A DNA stretch of 64,000 nt from Phoronis australis (GCA_002633005.1 NMRA01000735.1:110006-174005), one strand, 5' to 3'; positions 37,208 to 49,165 are shown, counted from the first letter of the stretch. The notes: a model not told the origin generated them from the sequence alone. Numbers and translations: made by a program.

Positions 37208-38222
37208 GTGCTCCCATCGGACGAATGGGTTACAGCTACCGTGCTAAGTCTTGCGGGAAAAGTTGCGGGAAAGTACAAAGACCGGTTTAATGTGCGGTTA
37301 GATGACGGTGGAGAAGACTTGAGCGTTGATCTTGCGAATCCTGCCGAATGGGAAACTATTGCCGATGAAGAAGTAAATCTCGTGCTTATTCCCAAATCGC
37401 GTCACAACGAGTCCGAGTGCGTTATTGCAAAACAAGTTGAAGTTGACAAGTTGAAAGAATTCGGTACCTACGAAGAGGTAAATGGCAACGGACAAAATAG
37501 CGTGTCCACCACCTGGGTTTTGTGGAGTAAAGGTGATCAAGTGCGAGCGAGATTGGTCGCCAGAGGCTTTGAGGAGCAGGCGGGCATGCCGCGGGACTCG
37601 CCCACCATTGGTAAAAGTGCATTGCGGGCGCTGCAAAACGTTGGACTCTCAAAACCACTGACATCAAGTCTGCGTTTTTGCAAGGTCGTAAACCCGAACG
37701 CGATATTTTTATCGTTCCTGAGGCACAATGCGCCGAGAAACGTTGGAAGTTGAACCGCTGCCTATATGGATTGAATGATGCTGCTCGTCAATTCTTTGAA
37801 AGCGTGTGTGAAGGGCTGCAGAAGTTGGGTTGAACCCAGTCATCCCATGATCCCGCCCTGTTTACTTTCCGCAAGGACATTCGACTAGTAGGTATGTTAT
37901 GCAGTCACATTGACGATTTTTTGCATTGCGGTGAGAACTGGTTTGACATGTTGGTTATGGCTCGTTTGCGCGAATTTTTTACGGCTGGAAAGTTAGAGGA
38001 AGGCGGCCATTTCAAATATATCGGTTTTCATGTGAAGCAAACTGACGGGAGTATTGTTCTGGATCAAAGCGACTATGCTCGCGATTTGGAAATGATTGAT
38101 GTTCCTCCTGAACGATTTAATCACAAAAGTGACATGCCGAACACGAACGAACAAACCCTGTTAAGAAGTAGCGTCGGGAGTTTGAATTGGGCAGTACAGG
38201 GCTCCCTACCGGACCTGGCGTA
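37208..38222 (+). pseudogene. Copia reverse transcriptase
   Basis: The frame opens with a linker (VTATVLSLAGKVAGKYKD) and then the palm: VSTTWVLWSKGDQVRARLVA, of which RARLVARGFEE is diagnostic. A frame change near 37670 leads to DIKSAFLQGR and then RCLYGLNDAARQFF. A TGA stop lies near 37832. The catalytic block reads LCSHIDDFLHCG, with I-DD replacing the usual YVDD (about 37900-37930). It continues to GSLNWAVQGSLPDLA and a stop at 38222. Confidence 0.82.
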
Positions 38223-38235
38223 AGATCTGGTCGAG

Positions 38236-38844
38236 TTGAGCATGAAGTTCAAAACTGCCAATGTTGGTGATCTCAAGCGAGCTTTGAAAGTACTAAAAAG
38301 ACTGAAAGACTGTGATTCATTAGAGGAGGATCCTAATCTATGCCCCGTGAGTGACTGGCAGTTGACTGTTTTCAGCTACGCTGGTCATGCGAATCTTTGC
38401 GATGGTGTAAGCAGTGTTGGCGCGCACATTATCTTTCTTGAGGGCGATAACAATAAATGTCGCCCCTTATCATGGGTGGCAAACAAGATAAAACGGGTGG
38501 TGCGGTACACTATCGCGGCTGAAGCCCTCAGTTTGGAGGAAGCATTGGAGGACACCATCTATTTCCGCAGTATACTGGAAGATTTGTTGGGACTGCCTCC
38601 GAAATCAATTCCCATTGTCGCATTCGTGGACAATAAGAGTGTTGTCGAGGCCGTTCATTCGACCAAGTTGGTTGACGATAAACGCTTGCGGCTTGACATT
38701 AGTGCGATAAGACAGTCGTTAGAAACCAAAGATGTAAACTATACCAAGTGGTGTCCTGGTCATCAGCAGTTAGCGAACTGTATGACGAAGCGTGGTGCTT
38801 CGTCTGTGAACATTTTTAACGCCATCCCAACCGGACAGTTATAG
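38236..38844 (+). pseudogene. Copia RNase H and C-terminal part
   Basis: This 202-residue frame follows the reverse transcriptase after a single stop. It has FSYAGHANL in place of the first catalytic-Asp region and IAAEALSLEEALED with the catalytic Glu. It then has FVDNKSVVEAV with the next Asp, and LRLDISAIRQSL and LANCMTKRGAS at the end. It ends at 38844. Confidence 0.8.
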
Positions 38845-41800
38845 ACTTTCGCATTAGTTTACATGTAGTTAGTTTTTACTTTCAGTTTTTTCTGTTCATA
38901 CATGTATATTTACCCACGTTTTACAGCCATCCTCATCATAAAAGAAAAAGGAGTGAGTGTCGGTGATAAGCTTTGTATTAGCCGCCAGGCGTCTCTGGTG
39001 TTTAACCTCTCTCCACTGGCTGGAGGAGAGTTCCAGAGCGTCCATGCTGGTGGACTGTTCACGTTTATTGAGCTGGGACATTTGCGTTGTCTTTGAGCGA
39101 ACTAACACCATCAGCCAAGCCTTCAGGAGATCAACGATATTAACTTGTATTGACAACTAGAATTCCTTACCACCCAAAATAAAAGAAAGCACTTCAATCG
39201 TCACTCTCAAAAATAACTTTAAAATGCATACCACTTCTCAAGACATGCCAGTCCCATTGACATCACTTCCTTGCAACCATGAAATAACCCTATGCAGATC
39301 ACGATGCAGTCTATTCCTTAACAACAAGAAATTTAGATATTTCGCCTCTGTTCCTGTGGATACATTCAGGCAAATTCTCATGTTTTCTTTGCTTGTGACG
39401 TATGCAAGGAGCAGAGGGTACAGCTTTTCCAGACACTCGAACAATAACCCAATGTCTACAAATATATTCTGAAATTCCGCAATTGTACAACACTTGTTTT
39501 TTTTCTATATGGATGTCAAGAACTCAACTCGACTGAAAATAAGGTTTTATTTGAAATAGCATCAGAATATCTTTATAACATTAAATCTCATTGTGTGAGT
39601 CGATAGAATTGCATACTTGTGTATGAAAACGAATTATTTACATTCGTAATCATATTTCGTTGTAATCTTAACATCGCTTTTTCAAAAACGCTTTCTGGGT
39701 TATGTATATTCATTGTATTCTGAAGATTTCATAATTAATATTAAAAATCCAGCAACTGTCATCGGTCCTTATTGTCAAGTTTTTTCTTCATCTGGCAGTC
39801 ATCTTTTGTATCATTGAAACTAGATCCATAATATTTAACTAGCCACCTGTAAAATGACTACCTGGCTAGTTGGCTTATTTTCACGCTATAATTAAAGTCT
39901 TAACTGATTGGCACTAGTTCATTATTAAGATAATTTATCTGCCGTCATGCCCAGTATTGTACAATGACAAGTTCTTTGCTCAATTTTCAACTATTGGCTC
40001 ATGACCTGCAGTAATTGGCCCTTTGAGTTGCATGCCCAGCAAACTTATTGAAGCAACTCACTGGCTAAAAACAAATTTCTACGACAGTTTTTGTTTTAGA
40101 ATTCTTGCTTGATTCTCATATTAATAAACCTAGCGACATGTGCAAAACATCTGTGTCATTTAGAACTTTCACATTGGACATTTAAACAAACTTGAATGCT
40201 GTCCCCACTGCTTACAACAATGTTTATAAAGGACTAAGTTTGCGCGTGGTTACTCAAGTTAATCTTCACAGATCTACAGCCGAAACTGGCGGGTGTCTTT
40301 CAAGACAACGGCGGGTTTTAGTGTTAGGGAACCGGTCGAGTTTCTTAAACTATCACTTTCTCTCTGAAAATGTCAGGGTAAAAGTCTTTAAGATGATAAC
40401 TAAGTTTTTCATTATTAAACCCTCCATTATGTTTTGCACTTTCGGTAACTCTTCTCTTTCTCGGAATTGAAAAGAAAAAATAATACTTGTAAACCTCTCA
40501 GAAGTGCAAATAACTATGTAGAAAACAAAATGTTTATATTTTGCTTCTAGTATTGTCATAATACCATCAACAGCTCATCAACTGAATCCTGTCGACTTAC
40601 GCTTGTGCAATTCTATTAAAAAACAGCGAAGTTACAAAATGTTTAGTGGCATTAAAGAAAGTGACAATGTTCCCATATGCGTGGTATTGAAAAAATCTTC
40701 GGTAATTATTACACCTGAGTACAAGTTTGTGATCTCACGTTAGAGCTCAGATGGCGCTTGATCAAGTGCATACACTTTAATCTACTATAACTTTATTGAA
40801 CTTGAAAGCCTGCGGCCCATTCAAGAAAATATTAAATGACATCAACGTACAAAGAGGCTTGCATTGCTGAAATATACGTATGCAATTCAACATTTATATT
40901 CATAATATAATTTGCTGGTTTGCAGACCCGCAGGTAGTGCATGTATTTAGACAGAATAACCGCTAGTGACACGTCTTGCATTTAGCTAATGCAAAATATT
41001 TGTAAATGCTTACATGTATCTCGTAAATCATCATATCAAGTGCAGTTTGTAATAAAGTGGAAGTCGTCCTTAATTACAAAAATTCCAAACTTTTGACAAG
41101 CTACACAATGTTTCCACTCCCTGTCAAGTTTACGCCTCCCTGCTTCAGTTTCTAAACAATGAATGTCGTTAACCTTTGCCCTTGCCAGGCTTCCATGAGA
41201 ATATTTCGCGAGATGGCTCTGTTATACAATACATGTATACGTATACAATGCACCAATTTCTAAACAATGAATATAGCGTCTAATTTCAGTTATTGTTTTT
41301 ATGAGATTTGTCTTTTCTGTTGCCTCTAAGTATTGCGCCATACAAAAATTATGAAAAGCATCGGCATACACAGAAAATCTATAATTACAATTGACATTAG
41401 CTTCCGTTCTTGGAAAATACAATTGTTTACACTTTGTTTATGAATTCACTCAGAAAAATCGCTTTCACCTATCCCTTACTGAGCCCAAGTCAAACCCTTA
41501 CTAACATAACAAATTTCTGATATGAGTTACCTAAGTAGTTATTCCATGTTCGTCATATACTCGCAACAGTTTGTATCATACTTTTGGAAGCATACCCCTT
41601 CACACCTCTAATATTGTCAACATGTGTTTAAAGCAACTTATAAAGTAATTAAGATACAATTAACGAAACCGCTGACAGTGTTATCACTGAAACAAGTCCG
41701 TATTTATGTAACAAATGTCCGATATGAGTCGCCCAAGTAGTTTTTCCATGTTCGTCATGCACTTGTAAGAAACGTTTGGACGCCCTTCAGTGTAATCTCA

Positions 41801-42739
41801 AATAAGTTTTACCAATGCTTGAAACATTTGTTGAAGTAATCAACATACAACGGTAATCTTCACGATCTTCCAAGAACTGTGCAGTTGAAAGTACAAATGT
41901 ATTATCACTGACTCTAAATATATATTTAGAAACGGTTAACTCCACGTCCTCAATGATTTTTTAGTGTTGATAGCCCCACACCGTATGGTTGCCTTTTATG
42001 AGAAAGGTGGTTTTGCAGATTATGCCATTATGGGTCTGTCAATAAAAATGTCCTTGCAACCGCATTCCTTCTGACGTTTCTTTCATTAATTTAACTATAA
42101 TGAGAACAGGAACAGACTTACAGGTGTAGAACACACCATTGTCCCACTCCTGTTGTGCATTTAAAAAGCTTGTTCTGTGAACATTATCCACTCGTGCAGA
42201 CCATTCGACCTTTTCCTACATTGATTGGATTACTCTTAATATGTTGCCATGGACACTGGCGCTGATACTTTTATGGAATAGGAGTCTGAACTCCACACAT
42301 GAAAACAAAGTCAGTACCAGGTCTTTTCGTATTTTAGTGATTTGGAAGCAAACTCCACGATCTCATTAAGTAATGAAGGAATGTCTTATTAAGTGTTTCA
42401 TCAAACCAAGAAAACTATATCTTTATTATGACTCTGTGTGATGAAAAATATTGTGTGAAGTGCAATTAACTCACGAACCCAGGCTTAAGGACCCTGGCTC
42501 TGCGAGTAAAGTAGTGCATGTTACCAACCTGCAAACGGGAATAAAATAATCGGCAGCAGAACTGTGTGACAGCGCCCTTTTAGTGGACTTCTGTCTCGTT
42601 TTTGAGATTTTTGATTCCCGGTGGCGGTACATTGTGGCCACTTCGCCAAATGGGTGGTGCCACGNAAACTTAGACAGGAACGATTTCGAAATGTCCTACC
42701 CAGTTGCGTTTTGAAGATGATCACAATTCGAACTCGCAG
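38845..42739. other. no recognisable gene
   Basis: A long AT-rich stretch. Short open frames are frequent but none carries a domain. An N lies at 42665. I found no convincing repeat with the rest of the window, nor any LTR for the Copia element. Confidence 0.45.
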
Positions 42740-43440
42740 CCACGGACAGCCATGGGGGCGAGAAATGCAGCAATAACATGACCAAAAAAATGGCATTGAC
42801 ATATCTTTATTTTGCCTTCAATGGGTCATCAGCACATTTATTTAACTGTGTCAACTTCAAATGTCGTCCATGCCATTGACCATCCAATTCCCTGAAAATC
42901 AAGCATAAAACGCCCGTTATGTAATTACAGTCGAGCACAAAATGAAAGACACTTATGTTGTGCAGTATAGTGAATAATTTTCAAAACCCCAGTCAGAGTT
43001 ATACATGTACATGTAATTCTAGTCCCAAGTTTATTTCTAAAAACAGTGCGTACATCTTCCAATGTGTACAGGTCACAAAACACAATTTTCGGAAATTACT
43101 GCAATATAATTTTCCCGACCTTACGGATTCGCCCGGCTCATTCTATTCGGCATTGATGATAAACCGTTTCAGGCACAAAATCTGTCATCCCGTGTCGATT
43201 TTCAAGGACAAATCTGCAAGAGCTCTCTATGATCGGAAAAAGGAACGATCAGAATTGAGTTGTTGATATGACTTGTGGCCTAGAGATTTGCATCTGTTTC
43301 GTATAAACACAGGTAGAGAACTATGTGTAAGAAATCTTCCTGCAAACCAGCCAGTCATCAACGCCCAGTAAAAGGAGCAAGGCGTCACTATCACGTCGGG
43401 ATAATTTCGATAAGATCGAAAACGTATCATCTACAGTGTC
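42740..43440. repeat. right-arm block with convergent inverted repeat
   Basis: The block matches the reverse complement of 25035-25935. Shared strings include GCGAGAAATGCAGCAATAAC, mirrored near 25910, and ATATCTTTATTTTGCCTTCAA, mirrored near 25870. Its two halves (about 43080-43230 and the reverse complement of 43250-43430) also resemble each other, as in the left copy. Confidence 0.7.
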
Positions 43441-43463
43441 TGTTCAAGAGTGTGAGTCCACGG

Positions 43464-43770
43464 TACTCTTGGAATGATGAACAGATATTTCTTAACATGA
43501 CGATGAATGCTCAAGTTAAGTTATTCTCAATTCCTGGAAAATGTCTTGTACATGCAAAGCCAGTGGGTCGGGATGCAAGAAGCTAGGTATTACTTTAAGA
43601 CAGAACAATCTTCGATAGGGCTGAATCACTCGGTAAGAAGTCGAGAAAATTGTTGCTCTGCAGTCAGTGTCAGTGAACTTGGATAGGGATGAGTGATTGT
43701 CATTTTTTTTTCAAAATTATTTATACTAGCGTTAAAATTTTGAATTATTGTGAACAAAATTCAGCCACTA
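43464..43770 (+). repeat. direct repeat of 35157-35440
   Basis: Near-identical strings in the same order as at 35157-35440, with a few indels. Here the sequence is not joined to the 1.6-kb dispersed repeat, so this copy may represent the state before that insertion. Confidence 0.8.
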
Positions 43771-44285
43771 ATGTGTATTTGGTAATCTACAGGACTCCAA
43801 AATACATTTTAACTCCATGTTATACTTGCGGTAACCCCTCCTGCTATAAGTGGACTGATCCACTATACATTAGCTGTGAAATTTATTGTTCCAGTTGCAG
43901 CAACCCAACATGAATATCAGTCGTTTCTGACAGAAATTACGTATACTTTTTCTATTTTTGTTTACTTTTATTTTTTATGGTTGTGTATACTAACAATTCT
44001 AGAATGTAGTATTCAATTGCGAGTTGCTATGGAACTTTTAAAAACACTATCGGCACTTTTTGTCGGCCATTTTCCTTCACTTTGCAAGCTCTAAATTTTC
44101 GCTTTCCCCGACAAGAATTGGCAATAACTCGGTCATTTGTTATGATAAGGACATGCTTCATACATCAAAATGATCAGAAAATACTGTATTTTTAGAAAAA
44201 ATAACACTTACAAAAATGACAAATCCCGACTTAAGACTCATTTTGTGGTGCTGGGTCAGATATACATGTATAGTTACATACGTAC
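43771..44285. other. 3' flank of right defensin-like gene
   Basis: No gene was recognised. Right next to the stop codon, the minus strand reads GTACGTATG, matching the left paralog's GTAGGTATC. Confidence 0.4.
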
Positions 44286-44398
44286 CTAATCATTACACTT
44301 GCAATATGACCCACCGCACTTGCCACCATTTTTGAATTGGATACGGCAAGCGTAATCGCAAACTGGATCCCAACATCTTCTTCCCCTTTCCAGTGCAA
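44286..44398 (-). CDS. defensin-like peptide gene, right copy, exon 2 (mature six-cysteine peptide)
   Basis: On the minus strand the exon begins at 44398 after CTCTTTTTCAG and is read in phase 1 from exon 1. A short linker ends in ERGRR, a likely basic cleavage site. A 29-residue peptide follows with six cysteines spaced C-x4-C-x3-C-x9-C-x4-C-x1-C. NGGKC before the last group supplies the GxC gamma-core, and the stop TAG is at 44286-44288. This is a full invertebrate-type CS-alpha-beta defensin pattern. Compared with the left copy, the third loop is two residues longer and the tail two shorter. The mature part has three Asp residues and is only mildly basic, so its targets may differ. No break is seen. 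Loop-truncated defensins and short channel blockers share this spacing, so the function is inferred. Confidence 0.86.
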
Positions 44399-45618
44399 CT
44401 GAAAAAGAGATTTATTATTCACTTGCAAAATAGAGCCCTACTTTATTCTCACCATTCTAACGACAGACATGTGCATCTTCAGCCCGTGGCCGAGATTTGG
44501 AGCGATGGGGGTTGGCGTAGAAATGACACAAGCACCATGGAGAAAATGACGGCATAAGAAGTGTTGGATAGGGGGCGTGTTCAGGAGGTCGGGTGCTTGT
44601 TCTTGGAAGAAAAGAGCGGGGAACGTGGAACTGAATGACAACCGGTTATTATCATCTTTGCAGTTCGTGAAGTATACACGTTGACTACCACCGTGTTGAA
44701 GCTTTGGTTATTACATGTAGCTTCCAAAATTGATTATATTGCCGTTAACGCAAGATATTTCAATCAAAAATAACTGTTGAAAAATTGGACGCTTACAGTG
44801 TACATTGTAGAACCACGAAGTAAAGAGCTTTGTAAACGTTGTACCTTATGCAATTCCAGTACCAGCTCTCATTGTATCTTCATAAGCATTCTGTGCCAGG
44901 TTTGAATTTCGACCTTTAAAATCAAGTTGATTCACAGAGATCGCTGCTAATTAAAATGACTGTTTGTTACCTTGTGCCTTCCGGATTCAATGAAATGCCA
45001 GTAGATTGGTTTGATTTTTTTACTACTCAGATCGAAGGAGTCGTGAACTTACACCAGTGAACACTTCCTTTTTCTATGTTCGGACTGTCGACCATAGGTA
45101 TTATTTTTAGAGAAGAAAACCAAAATTCTAGGAATACTTTCTAAGGAAAGTATGCACCAACGTTGTGGCGTGTTGACTGACTCCTAAACAAAAGTAAACG
45201 ACGACCAAACTTGTCACAGCCGAGGTAGAACTTTGACTGACTCGGCAGCTCTCAAAGTTGGACTATATGAAAAGAAATTGGCGCGAAATTCTTGCCTCCC
45301 AAAACGTCACTTCCGGAGTAGAGGACGAATACTTGTTTCAATTAAAAAATGCTGTAATTAACTGAAAATATATCTGGGATAATCAACGAAACATATTTTC
45401 GCTAAAAATAACATGAAGAAAGCTTCCCTTCGCTTTTAATCCACGTCACGTGCTAGTCCAGTAGTCAGCTCCACGGACATACATGTATAAACTTCACAAA
45501 AACGCAAATGTTTGCGAGACATCGCTAGGCCTTACAAGCACTACACGTGATTACTTTAGCTTTACTTGCAAAACCTGTGCAGAACTCGGCCCAGGGCACA
45601 GAAAGTTATTGTTCTTAC
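44399..45618 (-). other. intron of right defensin-like gene (1.2 kb)
   Basis: It begins GTAAGA at 45618 and ends CTCTTTTTCAG. Its two ends (45618 down to about 45480, and 44690 down to 44399) match the ends of the left intron. The middle carries no recognisable transposon. It is probably closer to the ancestral intron than the 7.7-kb left one. Confidence 0.7.
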
Positions 45619-45700
45619 CGTCTTCTTCGCTTTCTACCGACAGCCCCTGGATGCAGCCCACTGCCAGCATCAATACAATGAATAGCCCGACGCACTTCAT
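45619..45700 (-). CDS. defensin-like peptide gene, right copy, exon 1 (signal peptide and acidic pro-piece)
   Basis: The ATG is at 45700-45698 on the minus strand. The exon has 27 codons plus one base, identical in length and phase to the left copy. It encodes a secretory signal (MK, hydrophobic core LFIVLMLAVG, then IQG) followed by an acidic stretch with several Glu. The donor is G|GTAAGA (GT at 45618-45617). It joins exon 2 at 44286-44398 to give a 64-residue precursor. Thirteen bases before the ATG lies the same ATTGAATTACAG acceptor-like string as in the left gene. The product is likely a secreted defence peptide. Confidence 0.84.
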
Positions 45701-46565
45701 GACTTGTAGTTTTCTGTAATTCAATATCACATGAAGTTACGGAGATTCAAGTACATAAAAAGAGAAAAGTGCACACCGTGTGTCCCCTGGATTGCCTGCG
45801 TAACACAATTTCTGCAGCGCAATCATTTCTACGTACAGTTAATAAGTCATGTGCAGGCATCTTTCAGAACTTCCAACTCCATCATTTGAATTGTTTTTTT
45901 AAAGAAAATCTTGTAATTAAAGAGCCAGCAGTTATTTTTTATACTGAGTTGCCATGTGACAGCAAACCAAGACAAAGAATATTTTGTGATTCACTTGGCG
46001 TTTGCTATTGCTATTTCCTTACATATCAAAGACAATTTATCCAGAACAATGTTGAGCAAATCCTATACAAACCTGGTGATGCATGGTAAACTTTGATGTA
46101 GGTTCAAATTCTGAACAACTACTACCTAATAACAATAATATGCTACGTGATTTATGCCAGCCTAAAATAACTCTATAGTAAGCATGTACATGTATTCCGG
46201 TGCCTCTTGACGTAGGTTGAAGATATTTATACAAGTTATAACAATTTGTCCCACTTGGTGGCAGGCCAAAGCAACTCGGGATTTCCGTAACATTGGATTG
46301 CTAATAGACAGCGGTTGGAGTGAGAACAGGTTTTATGAGCATTTTTAATGGGAAAAATATGGAATTACGGTGTCTAAAAAGTTGCTGATTTTGCACAATT
46401 GTAATCTGGTGTTGTTCATTATGGAAACTGACACTGAATGCATCGGATGCAAACGATGTAGTCTTCAGATCGTCACTTCTGCATTGAATCAACTGCAAAA
46501 TGGGCAACCAAGACACTATAATGAACTACATTCCTGTTATCACAACGACAGCGCTAGTGTCAACT
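45701..46565 (-). repeat. right-arm block upstream of defensin-like gene
   Basis: The block matches the reverse complement of about 14980-15927, with some 110 bases missing just upstream of the ATG relative to the left copy. It contains the putative acceptor at 45714-45715. It ends at the 5' LTR of gypsy element 2. Confidence 0.75.
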
Positions 46566-46574
46566 AAATGAGGT

Positions 46575-46718
46575 TGTTGAGTAAAGTAGAGTAGTTAGTA
46601 TTATTGCCGGCCACGGCGCGACATTCGGTGTCTGTCTGTTCGCTCCAATATAGAGCTCCGGCTATCTATGGTGTTGTTTTTCTCTTGACTGACAAAGAGT
46701 CATCGTCATCAGACCTTA
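46575..46718 (+). repeat. gypsy 2 5' LTR
   Basis: It begins TGTTGAG and shares some 93% of aligned bases with 50760-50910. The exact 3' end is uncertain: common sequence stops at GACCTTA (46718), but a TG...CA rule would put the end near 46726, followed by a possible primer-binding site TGGCGGCAGC. Confidence 0.8.
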
Positions 46719-46852
46719 ATTTAACATGGCGGCAGCATGTAGCGCCTTTTTGAACCGGTTGTGCCGGACTTCCTGTTTTCACTGGCTATCTTACACGCCA
46801 CCGACCTGACCTCCGTCATTCTCGCCGGCCTCTGTCCCTGTCACTTCGCTGC

Positions 46853-47670
46853 GTGCTGACTTTGCAACATGCCCCCAAACCGAAACCTGTGCCAGGAATT
46901 CATCGTATATCTACTCCGGACTTTTCTGGCCCAACCTCTAAGGAAAGCTGGAAATTGTTTACGCAAAAGTGGCAAATTTATAGCGTTATTGCCCAACTGG
47001 ACGAGCATCCCAGGGATTACCAGGTGACGTTGCTATTGCACGCCGTAGGGGATGAAGGGCTGAAAATTTACAACGGTTTCCAGTTTGACACAGAGGGTGC
47101 AGACCGCACTATAGCTGAAATCTTGGTCAAATTTGATAATTTCGCCGTGGGGGAGGTTATTGAAACGTATGAACGATTTATATTCAACCAGCGTTCACAG
47201 GGTCCCGACGACAGTTTTGAATCTTTTCTTGCTGCGATTCGTACCTTAATGACAACATGCAACTACGAGCAGTCGTCGGCTGATAGTTTCTTACGAGATA
47301 GAACAGTACTTGAAATAGGCGTTAAGGACACTCAAAAACGTTTGTTGCGAGATGGACTCACATTAACAAAGTGCATCGTAATATGTAAGGCGGCAGAAGC
47401 CGCGAGTCTGCAAGCCCAAGCATTGAACCCGGTACCCTCTATTTAACGTTTATCGCGCTCCGCCCGTGGAAAATCTGTTTTTAAACCACAGCCGCGAAAT
47501 AAATCTTGGTCGACCTTCGAAACTCGCGAATGCATGTTTTGCGGCGGCGGACACCCATCGCGGCAGTCTGACTGTCCCGACTGGGGGAAACCTGCAAAAA
47601 ACTACGGCGAAAGGAATCATTTTAAAGCTAAATGCCTCGATAACAACGTGAGACAAGTTGACGGAACGTC
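46853..47670 (+). pseudogene. gypsy 2 gag with nucleocapsid
   Basis: A 197-residue frame (46853-47446) reads as gypsy capsid, with WKLFTQKWQIY, LLLHAVGDEGLKIYNGF and ERFIFNQRSQ. It stops at 47444. The nucleocapsid continues in other frames near 47530-47640. It has a first zinc-knuckle-like C-x2-C-x3-H-x6-C, and a second cluster (GERNHFKAKC) in which expected cysteines are replaced by Ala and Tyr. Confidence 0.8.
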
Positions 47671-47697
47671 AGATGACGATACTTACGATATACCTAC

Positions 47698-48082
47698 ATG
47701 TATTTACAACCAGTCACCGCCCACGCAAAGAAAAACCGCATTACAGCTAAACTTTCGGTCAACGGGAGCCAGAAACGTTTCCTGGTTGATACTGGTGCGG
47801 ACGTCAACACCATCAGTAAACGTTTTGTTAAAGCTAAGGACAGTTTTCAGTGGAGAACGCGTTACAATCCTGGGCGAAGCGACACTATCCGTCATTAACG
47901 TACGCACCAGCCAACCTTATACCATTGTCTTTGTGGTGGTGCCCGATGACATGCAGTGTTTGTTGAGCTTGAAAACTGTGCTTGATATGGATTTGATCAC
48001 AATCAACGACACCAATTTTATGTCACAAGTAGAGTCCGATGAGTCCAATCTGGGCGACTTGGGGAGGCCCAACTACATCTAA
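47698..48082 (+). pseudogene. gypsy 2 aspartic protease
   Basis: The frame 47698-47898 has KRFLVDTGADVNTIS with the DTG active site. The flap region and a later hydrophobic end (QPYTIVFVVVPD..CLLSLKTV) continue in the frame that ends at 48082, so a frame change lies near 47815-47850. Confidence 0.8.
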
Positions 48083-49140
48083 ATCTCAAAGTCAAGCCTC
48101 GCGCTTTGCCATCAAGCAACATCCCGATGGCGCTTAAGGATTCGGTCAAATACGAAATCGATCGGTTAGTTAACCAGGGTGTCCTGGTCCCAGTCAACCA
48201 ACCGACCTAACGGGTAAGTCAAATGACTTTTCTCCAGAATCCGAAAGGCAAGCTTCGACTTTGCATAGAACCCCCGCCACTCAACGAGGCATAAATGCGC
48301 GATCATTATACATTACCTACCGTGGAGGATGTATTGCCCATGCTCCGACATGCCAGAGTGTTAACTAAGCTAGACGTCAAAAATGCGTTTTGGCACGTAC
48401 GTTTGGACGAGGAGTTTAGTCTGCTGACCACTATGATACCACCATTTGGAAAATTTCGTTGGGCAAGACTGCGGTTCGGTCTAAAGGTCTCTAGCGAGAT
48501 GTTTCAACGGCGTTTAACCGAAGCTCTCGTTGGACTAGACGGCGTATTCACGATAGCAGACGATATCGTAGTGGTCGGCTGCGGTCAAAATAAATCAGAG
48601 TGGCAAATGGGCCATGATAACAAACTGAAACTTTTATATAACGCGTGCGAACAGCGCCACATTATCCTTAATACTGAGAAGGCAGATATTGCGAAACCCG
48701 AAATACCATTTCATGGACACTTGTTCAGTGATCAAGGGATGAAAGTGGACTAAAATAAAGTAGACGCAATTTTAAAAATGCCAGCTCCGCCTGTGTGGCA
48801 TGGTTCAATACGTGGCACGATTTCTTCCGAATTTATCCGTAGATTTGGAACCGCCACGAGCCCTTACGCGCAAAGGCGCACTGTGGATTTGGTCCAGTGC
48901 ATGTGACACGGCCCTACAAACAGTCGAATTGAACTTGACTGAAGCCCCCGTGCTGGTTTACTATGACCGGGACAAGCAGACTGTTCTGCAGGTGGATTCT
49001 AGTAAGGATGGCGTCGGAGCCGTTCTCCTTCAGGATGGTCATCCCGTCGAATGTGCTTGCCGCTCTCTATTTCAATCCGAACGTAACTGTGCTCAGATTG
49101 AAAAAGAACTACTGTCCGTGGTTTTTTGATAAGAACGTTT
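48083..49140 (+). pseudogene. gypsy 2 reverse transcriptase and RNase H
   Basis: The reverse transcriptase starts with KPRALPSSNIPMALKD and has in-frame stops near 48210 and 48290. It continues with LTKLDVKNAFWHVRLDEE, FGKFRWARLRFGL and the catalytic IADDIVVVG (the usual Y of YADD is I). After a stop near 48751 the next frame (48800-49129) has ALWIWSSACD and the RNase H start VLQVDSSKDGVGAVLLQDG, ending with IEKELLSVVF. Confidence 0.85.
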
Positions 49141-49165
49141 TGATTAGTAAAGTTATGGCACCAAA

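Larger units (their letters stand above)
35605..38844 (+). mobile_element. Copia-type (Ty1/copia) retrotransposon, decayed
   Basis: The domain order is protease, integrase, reverse transcriptase, RNase H. Integrase before reverse transcriptase marks a Copia-type element. The reading frame is broken by stops and shifts near 36470, 36590, 37205, 37690, 37830 and 38222. No LTR pair was recognised on either side, so only the pol portion is delimited. Confidence 0.85.

Noticed and set aside
44231-44428. A 65-residue minus-strand open frame over right exon 2
   Set aside because: It is in the wrong frame for exon 1. The cysteine-rich peptide is read in the adjacent frame set by the phase-1 splice.
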